From positions 1-64,000 of the forward strand of contig NZ_BMIJ01000005.1 in assembly GCF_014641945.1 (NCBI RefSeq): DNA of 64,000 nt. Reading direction: 5' to 3'. The translations under genes were made by a program, and so were the position numbers. Below the pieces are notes generated by a model. That model was given only the letters and a program-made list of their open reading frames with translations, did no database searches and was not told the DNA's origin. The stretch comes from Marinobacterium zhoushanense (GTDB lineage: Bacteria > Pseudomonadota > Gammaproteobacteria > Pseudomonadales > Balneatricaceae). Shown here in pieces: positions 57,351 through 64,000 of the stretch (positions within the stretch are counted from its first letter, which is position 1; every line of letters starts with the position of its first letter).

Positions 57351-58415
57351 ATGAAGCGCAGCGTTGTGCTCTGTTTATTGACCGGCGTGTTGCTTGGCTG
57401 TGGCCAGGATGCGCCACCAGGCGGCGGCAGGCCAGGTGGCCCCAGGGCACATCTGGTCGAGGTGGTTCAGGTGCAGCCGGCGCGGGTAGCGCTGGAGCGC
57501 AAACGCAGTGGTACGCTGCGCCACTTGCGCGAGGTGGAGATACACACGCAGGAGGCGGGGCAGATCACCGAGCTGCCCTGGTATCCCGGCGATCGGGTCG
57601 AGGCGGGACAACTGCTGGTCAAGCTCGATGATCGACTGCTGCGCTCCGAGTACAACCGCGCCCGCGCCAGCCTGCGCGAGGCGCAGCAGAATCTGGCCCG
57701 GCTGCGTGAGCTGGCGGCCAACCGGCTGGTATCGCGCGAGGAGCTGCTGCGGCGGGAGACCGAGGCGGAGGTGACCAGTGCCGATCTCGAGCTGCTGGAA
57801 ACCCGGCTCTCCTATACTGAGATCAAGGCGCCATTCGCCGGTGTCATCACCGCACGCATGAGCGAGCCGGGCAATGTGGCTGAACGCTACGACCACCTGC
57901 TGACGCTGGCCGACCCTCAGGTTCTGGTAGTCGACGTGAGCCTGTCCGAGCTGATCCTGGCGCAGCTGAAACTGGGTGACCCGGTAGATGTGATGATCGA
58001 CGCCCTGGGTTTCGAGCCCCAGCCCGCGGTGGTTAGCCGGATCTACCCCCAGGTCGATCCGGTGACCCGTCGCGGCACCTTGGAGATTCGCCTCGACCCG
58101 GTACCCGAGGGCGCCCGGGCGGGTCAGTTCGTGCGCGTGCAGCTGCAGACCACCGCCCGCGAGCGTCTGCTGGTGCCGTTCAGTGCGCTGCGCTTCGATA
58201 ACGCGAGCTTCCTTTACATCGTCAACGAGGCCGGGGAGGTGGTACGGCGCGAGGTGGTAACCGGCAGTCGACTGGCCGACCGTATCGAGATCCTGGATGG
58301 CATAGCACCGGGTGAGCGTGTGGTCACACGTGGTTTCCTCGGCCTGGTGCCGGGACAGAAGGTAGAGGTCGTGAGTCTGGCAATGGGCCCGGAGAGTAGC
58401 GGCAATGAACGATGA
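57351..58415 (+). CDS. RND efflux periplasmic adaptor (membrane fusion protein)
   Basis: A 354-residue lipoprotein adaptor linking an RND pump to an outer-membrane channel. The lipobox LLGC puts the lipidated cysteine at residue 17. It has the lipoyl-type half ITELPWYPGDRVEAGQLLVKLDD, a short hairpin near 90-130 (SLREAQQNLARLRELA), the return half YTEIKAPFAGVITARMSEPG and a C-terminal beta domain ending GERVVTRGFLGLVPGQKVEV. It overlaps the pump gene by 11 bases. No outer-membrane channel gene is adjacent. Confidence 0.94.
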   Translation: MKRSVVLCLLTGVLLGCGQDAPPGGGRPGGPRAHLVEVVQVQPARVALERKRSGTLRHLREVEIHTQEAGQITELPWYPGDRVEAGQLLVKLDDRLLRSEYNRARASLREAQQNLARLRELAANRLVSREELLRRETEAEVTSADLELLETRLSYTEIKAPFAGVITARMSEPGNVAERYDHLLTLADPQVLVVDVSLSELILAQLKLGDPVDVMIDALGFEPQPAVVSRIYPQVDPVTRRGTLEIRLDPVPEGARAGQFVRVQLQTTARERLLVPFSALRFDNASFLYIVNEAGEVVRREVVTGSRLADRIEILDGIAPGERVVTRGFLGLVPGQKVEVVSLAMGPESSGNER

Positions 58416-61400
58416 GCGGCAGGAACCGCTGAGACATGGCGGAGGCCTGGCCGGTTGGTCGATTCGCCATCCGGTCGGGGTGACGATGATCGCGCTGGCG
58501 GTGATCGTGCTTGGTCTGTTCGCGCTGGGGCGACTGTCGGTGGATCTGCTGCCGCACCTGATCTATCCCGAGATCCGGGTCCGCATCACCGATTCCGGTG
58601 TACCGGCGCGGGTGATGGAGGACCAGGTGACCAAGGTGCTCGAGGAGCAGCTGGCGATCACCGAGGATGCGGTCACGGTGCAGTCGGAGACCCAGCAGGG
58701 GCGCAGCTCCGTGGATCTGGCCTTCCCTTATGGCAAGGATATCGATATCGCGTTGCGCGATGCCAGTACGCGGCTGGACCGGGCGCGACGACGGCTGCCA
58801 GACAGTGTGGACAATCCGGTTATCTACAAGCTAGATCCGTCACAGATACCGGTGATGGAGTTCGCCATCAGCTCGCCACTGCGCGACCCGGTGGAGCTGC
58901 GCAGCTGGAGCGAGGACAGCTTTGCCAAGTGGTTCATCAACCTGCCCGGCGTGGCAGCCGCGGAAATTGGCGGCGGCCTGGTCCGCGAGATCCAGGTGTT
59001 GCCCGATCAGCAGCGCCTGGCCGGTCTGGGGCTGGAGATGCAGGACATCATCGATGCCATCGAGCGGGGTAACCGACAGGATCCGGCCGGTCGGCTGCGC
59101 ATGAGCCAGCAGGAGCTGGCGGGCCAGATCAGTGGCCGCTTCGAATCGGTAGAGGCGCTGGCGCAGCTGCCGCTGCGGCTGCAGGATGGCAGCACCCTGG
59201 CCCTTGGCGAGGTGGCGCAGGTGCTCGATACCCACCAGGAGGAGCGGCTCCGGGTCCGTGCCGACGGCGTGTCGGCGGTCAAGCTGTCGATTCAGAAGCA
59301 GCCCACCGCCAACACCGTGACGGTGGCCGATGCGGTGCAGGGCCAGCTTGACTGGCTGGCGCGCAATAACCTGTTACCCAAGGATATCGAGATCGTCCCG
59401 GTGTCCGATCAGTCGGTGTTCGTGCGCCAGGCGCTGCACAACTCGACGCTGGCGGTCATCAGTGGCGCCCTGCTGTCGATGGCGGTGGTCTACCTGTTCC
59501 TCGGCAACCTGCGCCGCACCCTGATCATCGGCAGCGCCATCCCCATTGCGGTGATGGTCACCTTCGTGTTGATGGGCCTTGGCAACCTGACACTGAACAT
59601 CATGACCCTCGGGGGGTTGGCACTCGGCGTCGGTATGCTGGTCGATAACACCATCGTCATGCTGGAGAACATCTACCGTCACCAGCGCCAGGGTGAGCAC
59701 CGTGGGCGTGATGCGGCGGTGGCGGCGGCCGAGGTCAACTCGGCGATCATCGCCTCGACCACTACCAATCTGGCCGCGGTGCTGCCGTTCCTGTTTATCG
59801 GCGGCCTGATCGGCCTGCTGTTTCGTGAGCTGATCTTCACCATCTCGGCAGCGATTCTGGCCTCAATGGTGATTGCGTTGACCCTGGTGCCGGCGCTGGC
59901 CGCGCGGGTGCACACCGTGAGGGAGGGCCGGGTGCGGCGGCTGATCGACGGCCTGATGGCTTCGCTCGGGGAGTACTACTCGCGGCTGGTGCGCCTTATC
60001 CTGCGCGTGCGCCTGCTGACCCTGCTGATGTTCCTGCTGATGCTGGGGCTGGCACTGCCGACCTTTATCAGTGGTAAGCAGGCGTTCCTGCCGGCGATGG
60101 ATAGCGGCGAGATCTACGTATCGATCACCGCCGATCCCGGTACCCGGTTAAGTGAACTGGACCGCCGGGTGGTGCGGATCGAAGAGCTGATCCGCCAGCA
60201 GCCGGAAACCCGTTCCATCTTCACCACCAGCGGTGGCTCCGTATTCGGCAGTTCGACGAGCGAGCGCAGCAACAGCGCCCGGATTCAGGTACAGCTGGTG
60301 CCGCTGAATCAGCGCGTGGTCAGCTCCGATCAATGGATCGGGCGGATGAACCGGGAGATACGGGAGCTGAATTTCGCCGGCTTTCAGGTGCGTATGCGCC
60401 TGCGCGGCATCCGCGGCCTGCGCACCAGCGGCGGGGATGACGATGTCAGTCTCCGGATCAGCGGCCAGGATCTGGAGCGCCTGGATCAGCTGGCGCGGCA
60501 GGTGGTCGATCGCCTGGCCGGGGTGCCGGGGTTGCGTAACCTGACCTGGTCCAGCGAGGAGTCGCAGCAGGAGCTGGATATCCGCATCGACCGTGACCGC
60601 GCCGCGGCACTGGGGTTCGAGGTTGAGGACCTGAGCGACGCGATGGCGATCGCCCTCGAGGGGCGGGTTATTACCGATTTTATCGACGGCGACAGCAGCT
60701 ACGATGTGCGCCTGCGCCTGCCCCGGGAGGAGGCGTCCACGCCCCAGGATCTGGAATCGATCCTGCTGTTTCCCGGCAGCGCGGGGCGTCCGCCGGTGTA
60801 TCTCGGCAGCGTGGCCGAGCTGCAGCTGACCCGTACCCCGGCGGAGATCAGGCGCGACCGGCAGATGCGGATCGTCGAGATCAGTGCCACGTTGACCGAG
60901 GATGCGACCCTCGGCGGTGTCTATCAGCATATCGCCAAGGCTACGGCGGGCCTGGAGCTGCCGCCCGGTTATACCCTATATGACAGTGGCGGTCTGCAGA
61001 CGCTGCAGCAGGGGCAGCAGACCAGCCGCATCCTGTTGGCGCTGGCGCTGTTCCTGGTGTTCGTGGTGATGGCGGTGCAGTATGAGTCGCTGCGTAATCC
61101 ACTGGTGATCATGACCAGCGTGCCGTTTGGGGTGATAGGTGTTGCGCTTGGGATCAATCTGTTGGGCATGCCTCTGTCGATGCCGGTCTGGCTCGGTTTG
61201 ATCATGCTTGCCGGTATCGTGGTCAACAACGCCATCGTGCTGGTGGAGTATATCGAGCTGTCGCGTGATCGAGGCTTGAGCTGTCACGACGCGATAGCCG
61301 AGGCGGCACGGTTAAGGCTGCGGCCGATCCTGATGACCACGCTGACCACGGTGGTGGGGATGATGCCGCTGGCGATAGGTTTCGGTGAGGGCGCCGAGAT

Positions 61401-61551
61401 GCTGCGACCGTTGGCCGTGAGTATTGTCTGCGGACTCAGTTTTTCGATGCTGGTGGTACTGCTGCTGGTACCGGTCAACTACTCGTTGCTAGCGCGGGCG
61501 GATCAACCGTCTGGTCTGTATACCGCGGGGGCAGAAAAGGCGTCTGGGTAA
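58405..61551 (+). CDS. RND efflux transporter permease
   Basis: A 1048-residue inner-membrane pump of the AcrB/HAE superfamily with 12 helices and two large periplasmic loops. The TM4 region has GVGMLVDNTIVMLENI: the first proton-relay aspartate is kept and the second is Asn. The TM10 region has GIVVNNAIVLVEYI, without the lysine of AcrB; this is the VNN-type subgroup rather than classical AcrB. N-terminal IRHPVGVTMIALAVIVLGLFALGRL and PFLFIGGLIGLLFRELIFT are family landmarks. Translationally coupled to the adaptor. The substrate is unknown. Confidence 0.95.
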   Translation: MNDERQEPLRHGGGLAGWSIRHPVGVTMIALAVIVLGLFALGRLSVDLLPHLIYPEIRVRITDSGVPARVMEDQVTKVLEEQLAITEDAVTVQSETQQGRSSVDLAFPYGKDIDIALRDASTRLDRARRRLPDSVDNPVIYKLDPSQIPVMEFAISSPLRDPVELRSWSEDSFAKWFINLPGVAAAEIGGGLVREIQVLPDQQRLAGLGLEMQDIIDAIERGNRQDPAGRLRMSQQELAGQISGRFESVEALAQLPLRLQDGSTLALGEVAQVLDTHQEERLRVRADGVSAVKLSIQKQPTANTVTVADAVQGQLDWLARNNLLPKDIEIVPVSDQSVFVRQALHNSTLAVISGALLSMAVVYLFLGNLRRTLIIGSAIPIAVMVTFVLMGLGNLTLNIMTLGGLALGVGMLVDNTIVMLENIYRHQRQGEHRGRDAAVAAAEVNSAIIASTTTNLAAVLPFLFIGGLIGLLFRELIFTISAAILASMVIALTLVPALAARVHTVREGRVRRLIDGLMASLGEYYSRLVRLILRVRLLTLLMFLLMLGLALPTFISGKQAFLPAMDSGEIYVSITADPGTRLSELDRRVVRIEELIRQQPETRSIFTTSGGSVFGSSTSERSNSARIQVQLVPLNQRVVSSDQWIGRMNREIRELNFAGFQVRMRLRGIRGLRTSGGDDDVSLRISGQDLERLDQLARQVVDRLAGVPGLRNLTWSSEESQQELDIRIDRDRAAALGFEVEDLSDAMAIALEGRVITDFIDGDSSYDVRLRLPREEASTPQDLESILLFPGSAGRPPVYLGSVAELQLTRTPAEIRRDRQMRIVEISATLTEDATLGGVYQHIAKATAGLELPPGYTLYDSGGLQTLQQGQQTSRILLALALFLVFVVMAVQYESLRNPLVIMTSVPFGVIGVALGINLLGMPLSMPVWLGLIMLAGIVVNNAIVLVEYIELSRDRGLSCHDAIAEAARLRLRPILMTTLTTVVGMMPLAIGFGEGAEMLRPLAVSIVCGLSFSMLVVLLLVPVNYSLLARADQPSGLYTAGAEKASG

Positions 61552-61661
61552 ACCCAGCGTTGTTATGGAGTTGTCGCCGATCTTTTCTGGTTGGCAGGGA
61601 TCTGCCGAAGGCGGGATAACGCGGGCGGTCGGTGAGACATTACCGAACCGCAGTCACAGGC

Positions 61662-61847
61662 TTAGACTGCCGGTGACTGCTGCAGGTTGTATGCAACGCG
61701 TGCTTTGCTGCCCTTTTCGGATTTCTTGAAAAAAGCTTTGCGGAACAGGCTGGCGATATAAGCAGCGCGTTCGACACGGGCCCGCTCGATGTAGTAGTCA
61801 ACGTCAACGCGGTTGAATTCGTCGTATTTCACTTCAAAATTGTCCAT
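61662..61847 (-). CDS. Small orphan protein, 61 residues
   Basis: A short acidic-then-basic protein: DNFEVKYDEFNRVDVDYYIERARVERAAYIASLF in parts, ending with a Lys/Arg-rich segment FRKAFFKKSEKGSK. AGGAG lies 8 bases before ATG 61847, and a sigma-70-like promoter lies upstream (61893-61921), so expression is credible. The amphipathic helix pattern YIERARVERAAYIASLF resembles small DUF1127/YjiS-like or RSP_7527-type proteins, but I cannot assign a family firmly. It is divergent from the LysR gene, the usual layout for a regulator and its target. The open frame back to 61880 has no ribosome binding site. Confidence 0.7.
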   Translation of the reverse strand: MDNFEVKYDEFNRVDVDYYIERARVERAAYIASLFRKAFFKKSEKGSKARVAYNLQQSPAV

Positions 61848-61892
61848 GGTGTGTACTCCTGAGTGTTTTTTCAGCATCAATCTACACTGCTA

Positions 61893-61921
61893 ATACTAAG
61901 GTTGTAGTTTTATCTGGGCAA
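61893..61921 (-). promoter_or_regulatory. Sigma-70-like promoter for the small gene, with GcvA-type CTAAT
   Basis: On the minus strand TTGCCC and TAGTAT are separated by 17 bases (4 of 6 matches each). A CTAAT pentamer, the GcvA recognition motif, lies at 61890-61894 and overlaps the -10. A 5-bp inverted repeat TAGTT-N6-AACTA at 61941-61956 near the LysR start is a second possible site for its product. Confidence 0.4.
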
Positions 61922-61978
61922 ACGACGCTTTTTCAGTCTATAGTTGAGAAAAACTAAACAAGCGAAAAGGAGCTCTCC

Positions 61979-62896
61979 ATTAGACGTCTACCTCCCCTTA
62001 ACGCCCTGCGAGTGTTTGAGGCAGCGGCCCGCCACGGAAGCTTCAACAAGGCTGCGGAAGAGCTCTGCGTGACCCCCTCGGCGGTCAGCCACCAGTTGAA
62101 GTCGCTTGAGGAATTCTTGGGCTTGAAACTGTTCCGGCGCGAAAAGCGGCAGGTCTATCTGACCAGCTCCGGTGAGCGTTATCTGGGCTCGGTACAGATG
62201 GCGCTGGACGAGCTGGAGAGCGCCACCCGGCGCATGATGACCTCCACCAATACCTCGGCGGTCAATATCAGCGTCGCGCCCTTCTTCCTGACCCGCTGGC
62301 TGGTACCACGCATCACCCGTTTCCAGGAGCGTTATCCCGATGTGGAGCTGCGTTTCAGCTCCACCATGGGCTACATCGATTTCGAACACTCCGATACCGA
62401 TATGGCCGTGTACTACGGCCGTGGCAATTGGGAAGGGGTCGAGGAGCACCTGCTGCGAAATATCGTGCAGACCCCGGTGTGCGCCCCGTCTTTCCTGGAG
62501 GGGCCGAAGGCGTTGCAAACACCCCAAGACGTCGTCAAACACACGTTGATCTACATCACCGGTCGACGCCATGAGTGGAACCGTGCCCTGCGCGAGATCG
62601 GCGTCAGTCTCTCAGACGCCACCCGCACCATGTCCTTTTCCAGCACCTCGCTGGCGGTGTCCGCGGCCACAGAGGGGATCGGCATCGCGCTGGCGGACCG
62701 GGTACTGGTTGAGCGCGAAATAGAATCCGGCAAGCTGGCCGCCCCGTTCGACCTGGCTTTCGATACGCAGAACGCCTTCTACCTGGTGTACAAGAAGAAC
62801 CGGGCGCTGACCTACGGCATGGGCGCGTTTCGCGACTGGATCATCGAGGAGATGCAGATGGATATCGCCGCACATGCCGGCGGCAAACAGGAATAA
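61979..62896 (+). CDS. LysR-family transcriptional regulator (GcvA-like), probable ATT start
   Basis: A 305-residue regulator, the length of GcvA. The N-terminal winged helix reads RRLPPLNALRVFEAAARHGS and CVTPSAVSHQLKSLEEFLG, and the effector domain has ISVAPFFLTRWLVPR and VAVYYGRGNW-like GcvA features. An ATG/GTG start inside the frame (GTG 62012) would delete 11 residues of the conserved domain. The only codon with a ribosome binding site at the right place is ATT 61979, 6 bases after AAGGAG; no ATG, GTG or TTG occurs in frame upstream before the stop at 61955. It is divergent from the 61-residue gene and followed by a hydrolase after 8 bases. Confidence 0.85.
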   Translation: MRRLPPLNALRVFEAAARHGSFNKAAEELCVTPSAVSHQLKSLEEFLGLKLFRREKRQVYLTSSGERYLGSVQMALDELESATRRMMTSTNTSAVNISVAPFFLTRWLVPRITRFQERYPDVELRFSSTMGYIDFEHSDTDMAVYYGRGNWEGVEEHLLRNIVQTPVCAPSFLEGPKALQTPQDVVKHTLIYITGRRHEWNRALREIGVSLSDATRTMSFSSTSLAVSAATEGIGIALADRVLVEREIESGKLAAPFDLAFDTQNAFYLVYKKNRALTYGMGAFRDWIIEEMQMDIAAHAGGKQE

Positions 62897-62904
62897 GAAC
62901 CTCA

Positions 62905-63624
62905 ATGACACAGTCACTTACACCTACGTTAATGCTGCTGCCCGGACTGCTCTGCGATGAGGCGGTGTGGCAGGAACAGCTAACCGATCTTCACGATCTG
63001 GACTGCCGCGTCGTCGATTTCGGCACGGCCGATTCGATCAGTGCGATGGCCGATATCGTGTTACAACAGGCACCGGAGCGCTTTGCCCTGGCGGGGCACT
63101 CCATGGGCGGACGTGTGGCGCTGGAGGTGTACCGTCGGGCACCGCAGCGGGTCAGCCATTTAGCACTGCTCGATACCGGGTACGAAGCGCGTCCGCAAGG
63201 CGCGGCCGGTGCACCGGAACGGCAGAAGCGACTGGCACTGCTCGAGCAGGCACAACGCGAGGGGATGCGTGCCATGGGCACCGTCTGGGCGCAGGGGATG
63301 GTGCACCCGGACCGACTGCGCGACCGAGACCTGATGGAGTCGATTCTGGCAATGATAGCGCGCAAGACACCGGAGCTGTTCCAGGCGCAGATCCGCGCGC
63401 TGCTCGATCGGCCGGACGCCACGGCGATACTGAAATCCCTGCACTGTCCAACGCTGCTGCTGGTCGGACGCCAGGATAGCTGGAGTCCGCTAGAACGCCA
63501 CGAAGCGATGGCCGCGCTGGCGCCCGGTAGTGTGCTGAGCGTGATCGAGGACGCCGGGCATATGAGTACCATGGAGAGACCCAGGGCGGTGACGGCGGCA
63601 CTGCGGGAGTGGCTGGACTCATGA
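62905..63624 (+). CDS. Alpha/beta hydrolase
   Basis: A 239-residue single-domain alpha/beta hydrolase. The nucleophile elbow is GHSMGG with S66; the acid is the Asp in GRQDSWSP near 192 and the histidine is in DAGHMSTMERP near 219, so the triad is complete. An LLPGLLCDEAVWQ oxyanion-side segment near the N-terminus is typical of esterase/lipase-like members. The substrate is unknown. It starts 8 bases after the LysR gene and overlaps the next start (ATGA), so it is probably a LysR-linked operon with the NTF2-like gene. Confidence 0.85.
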   Translation: MTQSLTPTLMLLPGLLCDEAVWQEQLTDLHDLDCRVVDFGTADSISAMADIVLQQAPERFALAGHSMGGRVALEVYRRAPQRVSHLALLDTGYEARPQGAAGAPERQKRLALLEQAQREGMRAMGTVWAQGMVHPDRLRDRDLMESILAMIARKTPELFQAQIRALLDRPDATAILKSLHCPTLLLVGRQDSWSPLERHEAMAALAPGSVLSVIEDAGHMSTMERPRAVTAALREWLDS

Positions 63625-64000
63625 GCGTCGGCCCCCAACTGGCGTTGTTGATCGAAAGCGCCTGTAAACGCCTGGTGCTGGAGAGCCTGTTCAGGGTCGA
63701 TCAACAGGATTATGCCGGATTGACTGCGCTATTCACCGAGCAGGCCCGGCTATATCGACCCACTGCCGGCGGGCACCCGCTGGTCGGGCGGCAGGCGATC
63801 TTTGACGCCTATGCACAACGCCCCGGCGAGCGTATCAGCCGACACCTATGCAGTAATCAGCGGGTCGATATCGATACAGCCAAACGTGCACGGGTGCACA
63901 GTTATGCACAGGTGTTCTCCGCGCTTGCTGACAGCCGCGAAGAGGTTTCCGCGTTGCCGCAGGTTCAGTCCCCGGTGATGATCGGTGAGTTCGAGGATAT
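63621..64000 (+). CDS. NTF2/SnoaL-like protein (partial, cut by window end)
   Basis: 126 codons read by hand from ATG 63621 to the window edge with no stop. The segment LESLFRVDQQDYAGLTALFTEQARLYRP followed by GHPLVGRQAIFDAY (given in pieces) is the usual opening of SnoaL-like/NTF2-fold proteins, which are small cone-shaped enzymes or binding proteins. It overlaps the hydrolase stop by 4 bases, so the two are translationally coupled and probably act together. The C-terminal part is outside the window. Confidence 0.75.
   Translation, partial: MSVGPQLALLIESACKRLVLESLFRVDQQDYAGLTALFTEQARLYRPTAGGHPLVGRQAIFDAYAQRPGERISRHLCSNQRVDIDTAKRARVHSYAQVFSALADSREEVSALPQVQSPVMIGEFED

Noticed and set aside
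61981..61990. TAGACGTCTA, a perfect MetJ-type box at the LysR start
   Set aside because: Only one box is present, it lies in coding sequence, and MetJ needs tandem boxes; the adjacent genes are not methionine genes.

Overview
The window is a dense, roughly 60 percent GC chromosomal segment from a gammaproteobacterium. Several blocks match gene orders I know from Pseudomonas and its relatives: glnE-ilvE followed by an LPS locus ending in msbA; cyaY/lptM-lysA-dapF-DUF484-xerC-HAD; hemW-rdgB-DUF4426-metW-metX-yggU-yggT-proC-yggS facing pilT-pilU; pyrC'-pyrB-pyrR-ruvX-yqgE-tonB-gshB; and metK facing tkt-epd-pgk-fba. The genus cannot be fixed from the sequence alone. A Pseudomonadales/Oceanospirillales-like or related marine gammaproteobacterium fits. 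I saw no tRNA, rRNA, CRISPR array, insertion sequence or prophage.

Layout. Bases 1-2245 hold a general L-amino acid ABC importer (aapQ cut by the edge, aapJ) with a probable sigma-54 promoter. Bases 2246-6247 hold glnE and ilvE, converging on a shared terminator. Bases 6507-22724 are a surface-glycan region: two ELM1-family putative glycosyltransferases, a TviB-type UDP-sugar dehydrogenase, an O-antigen ligase-like protein, two GT4 enzymes, three paralogues of an unnamed GT-A-like family, a hexapeptide acetyltransferase, a sulfotransferase-like gene of low GC, a lipid A late acyltransferase, msbA, waaA and a UDP-glucuronate 4-epimerase. This is the least conventional part of the window and occupies the position of the LPS core locus in Pseudomonas. 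Bases 22867-27922 are the cyaY and lptM-lysA-dapF-xerC block, followed by an HBM-type chemoreceptor.

Bases 29854-36529 are a nine-gene minus-strand housekeeping run (yggS to hemW). It is divergent from pilT-pilU, the twitching-motility retraction ATPases. Bases 38957-45555 are a minus-strand run from rsmE and gshB to the pyrimidine genes, including an apparently non-catalytic dihydroorotase partner of aspartate transcarbamoylase. A Cache-GGDEF-EAL protein, metK and the tkt-epd-pgk-fba carbon-metabolism cluster follow.

Bases 54944-64000 are more accessory: an EamA transporter, a tandem HD-GYP protein with a decayed first domain, a two-gene RND efflux system, a 61-residue orphan protein divergent from a GcvA-like LysR regulator, an alpha/beta hydrolase and an NTF2-like gene cut by the window end. 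The LysR gene appears to start at a rare ATT codon behind a strong ribosome binding site. A start picker limited to ATG/GTG/TTG would truncate its DNA-binding domain.
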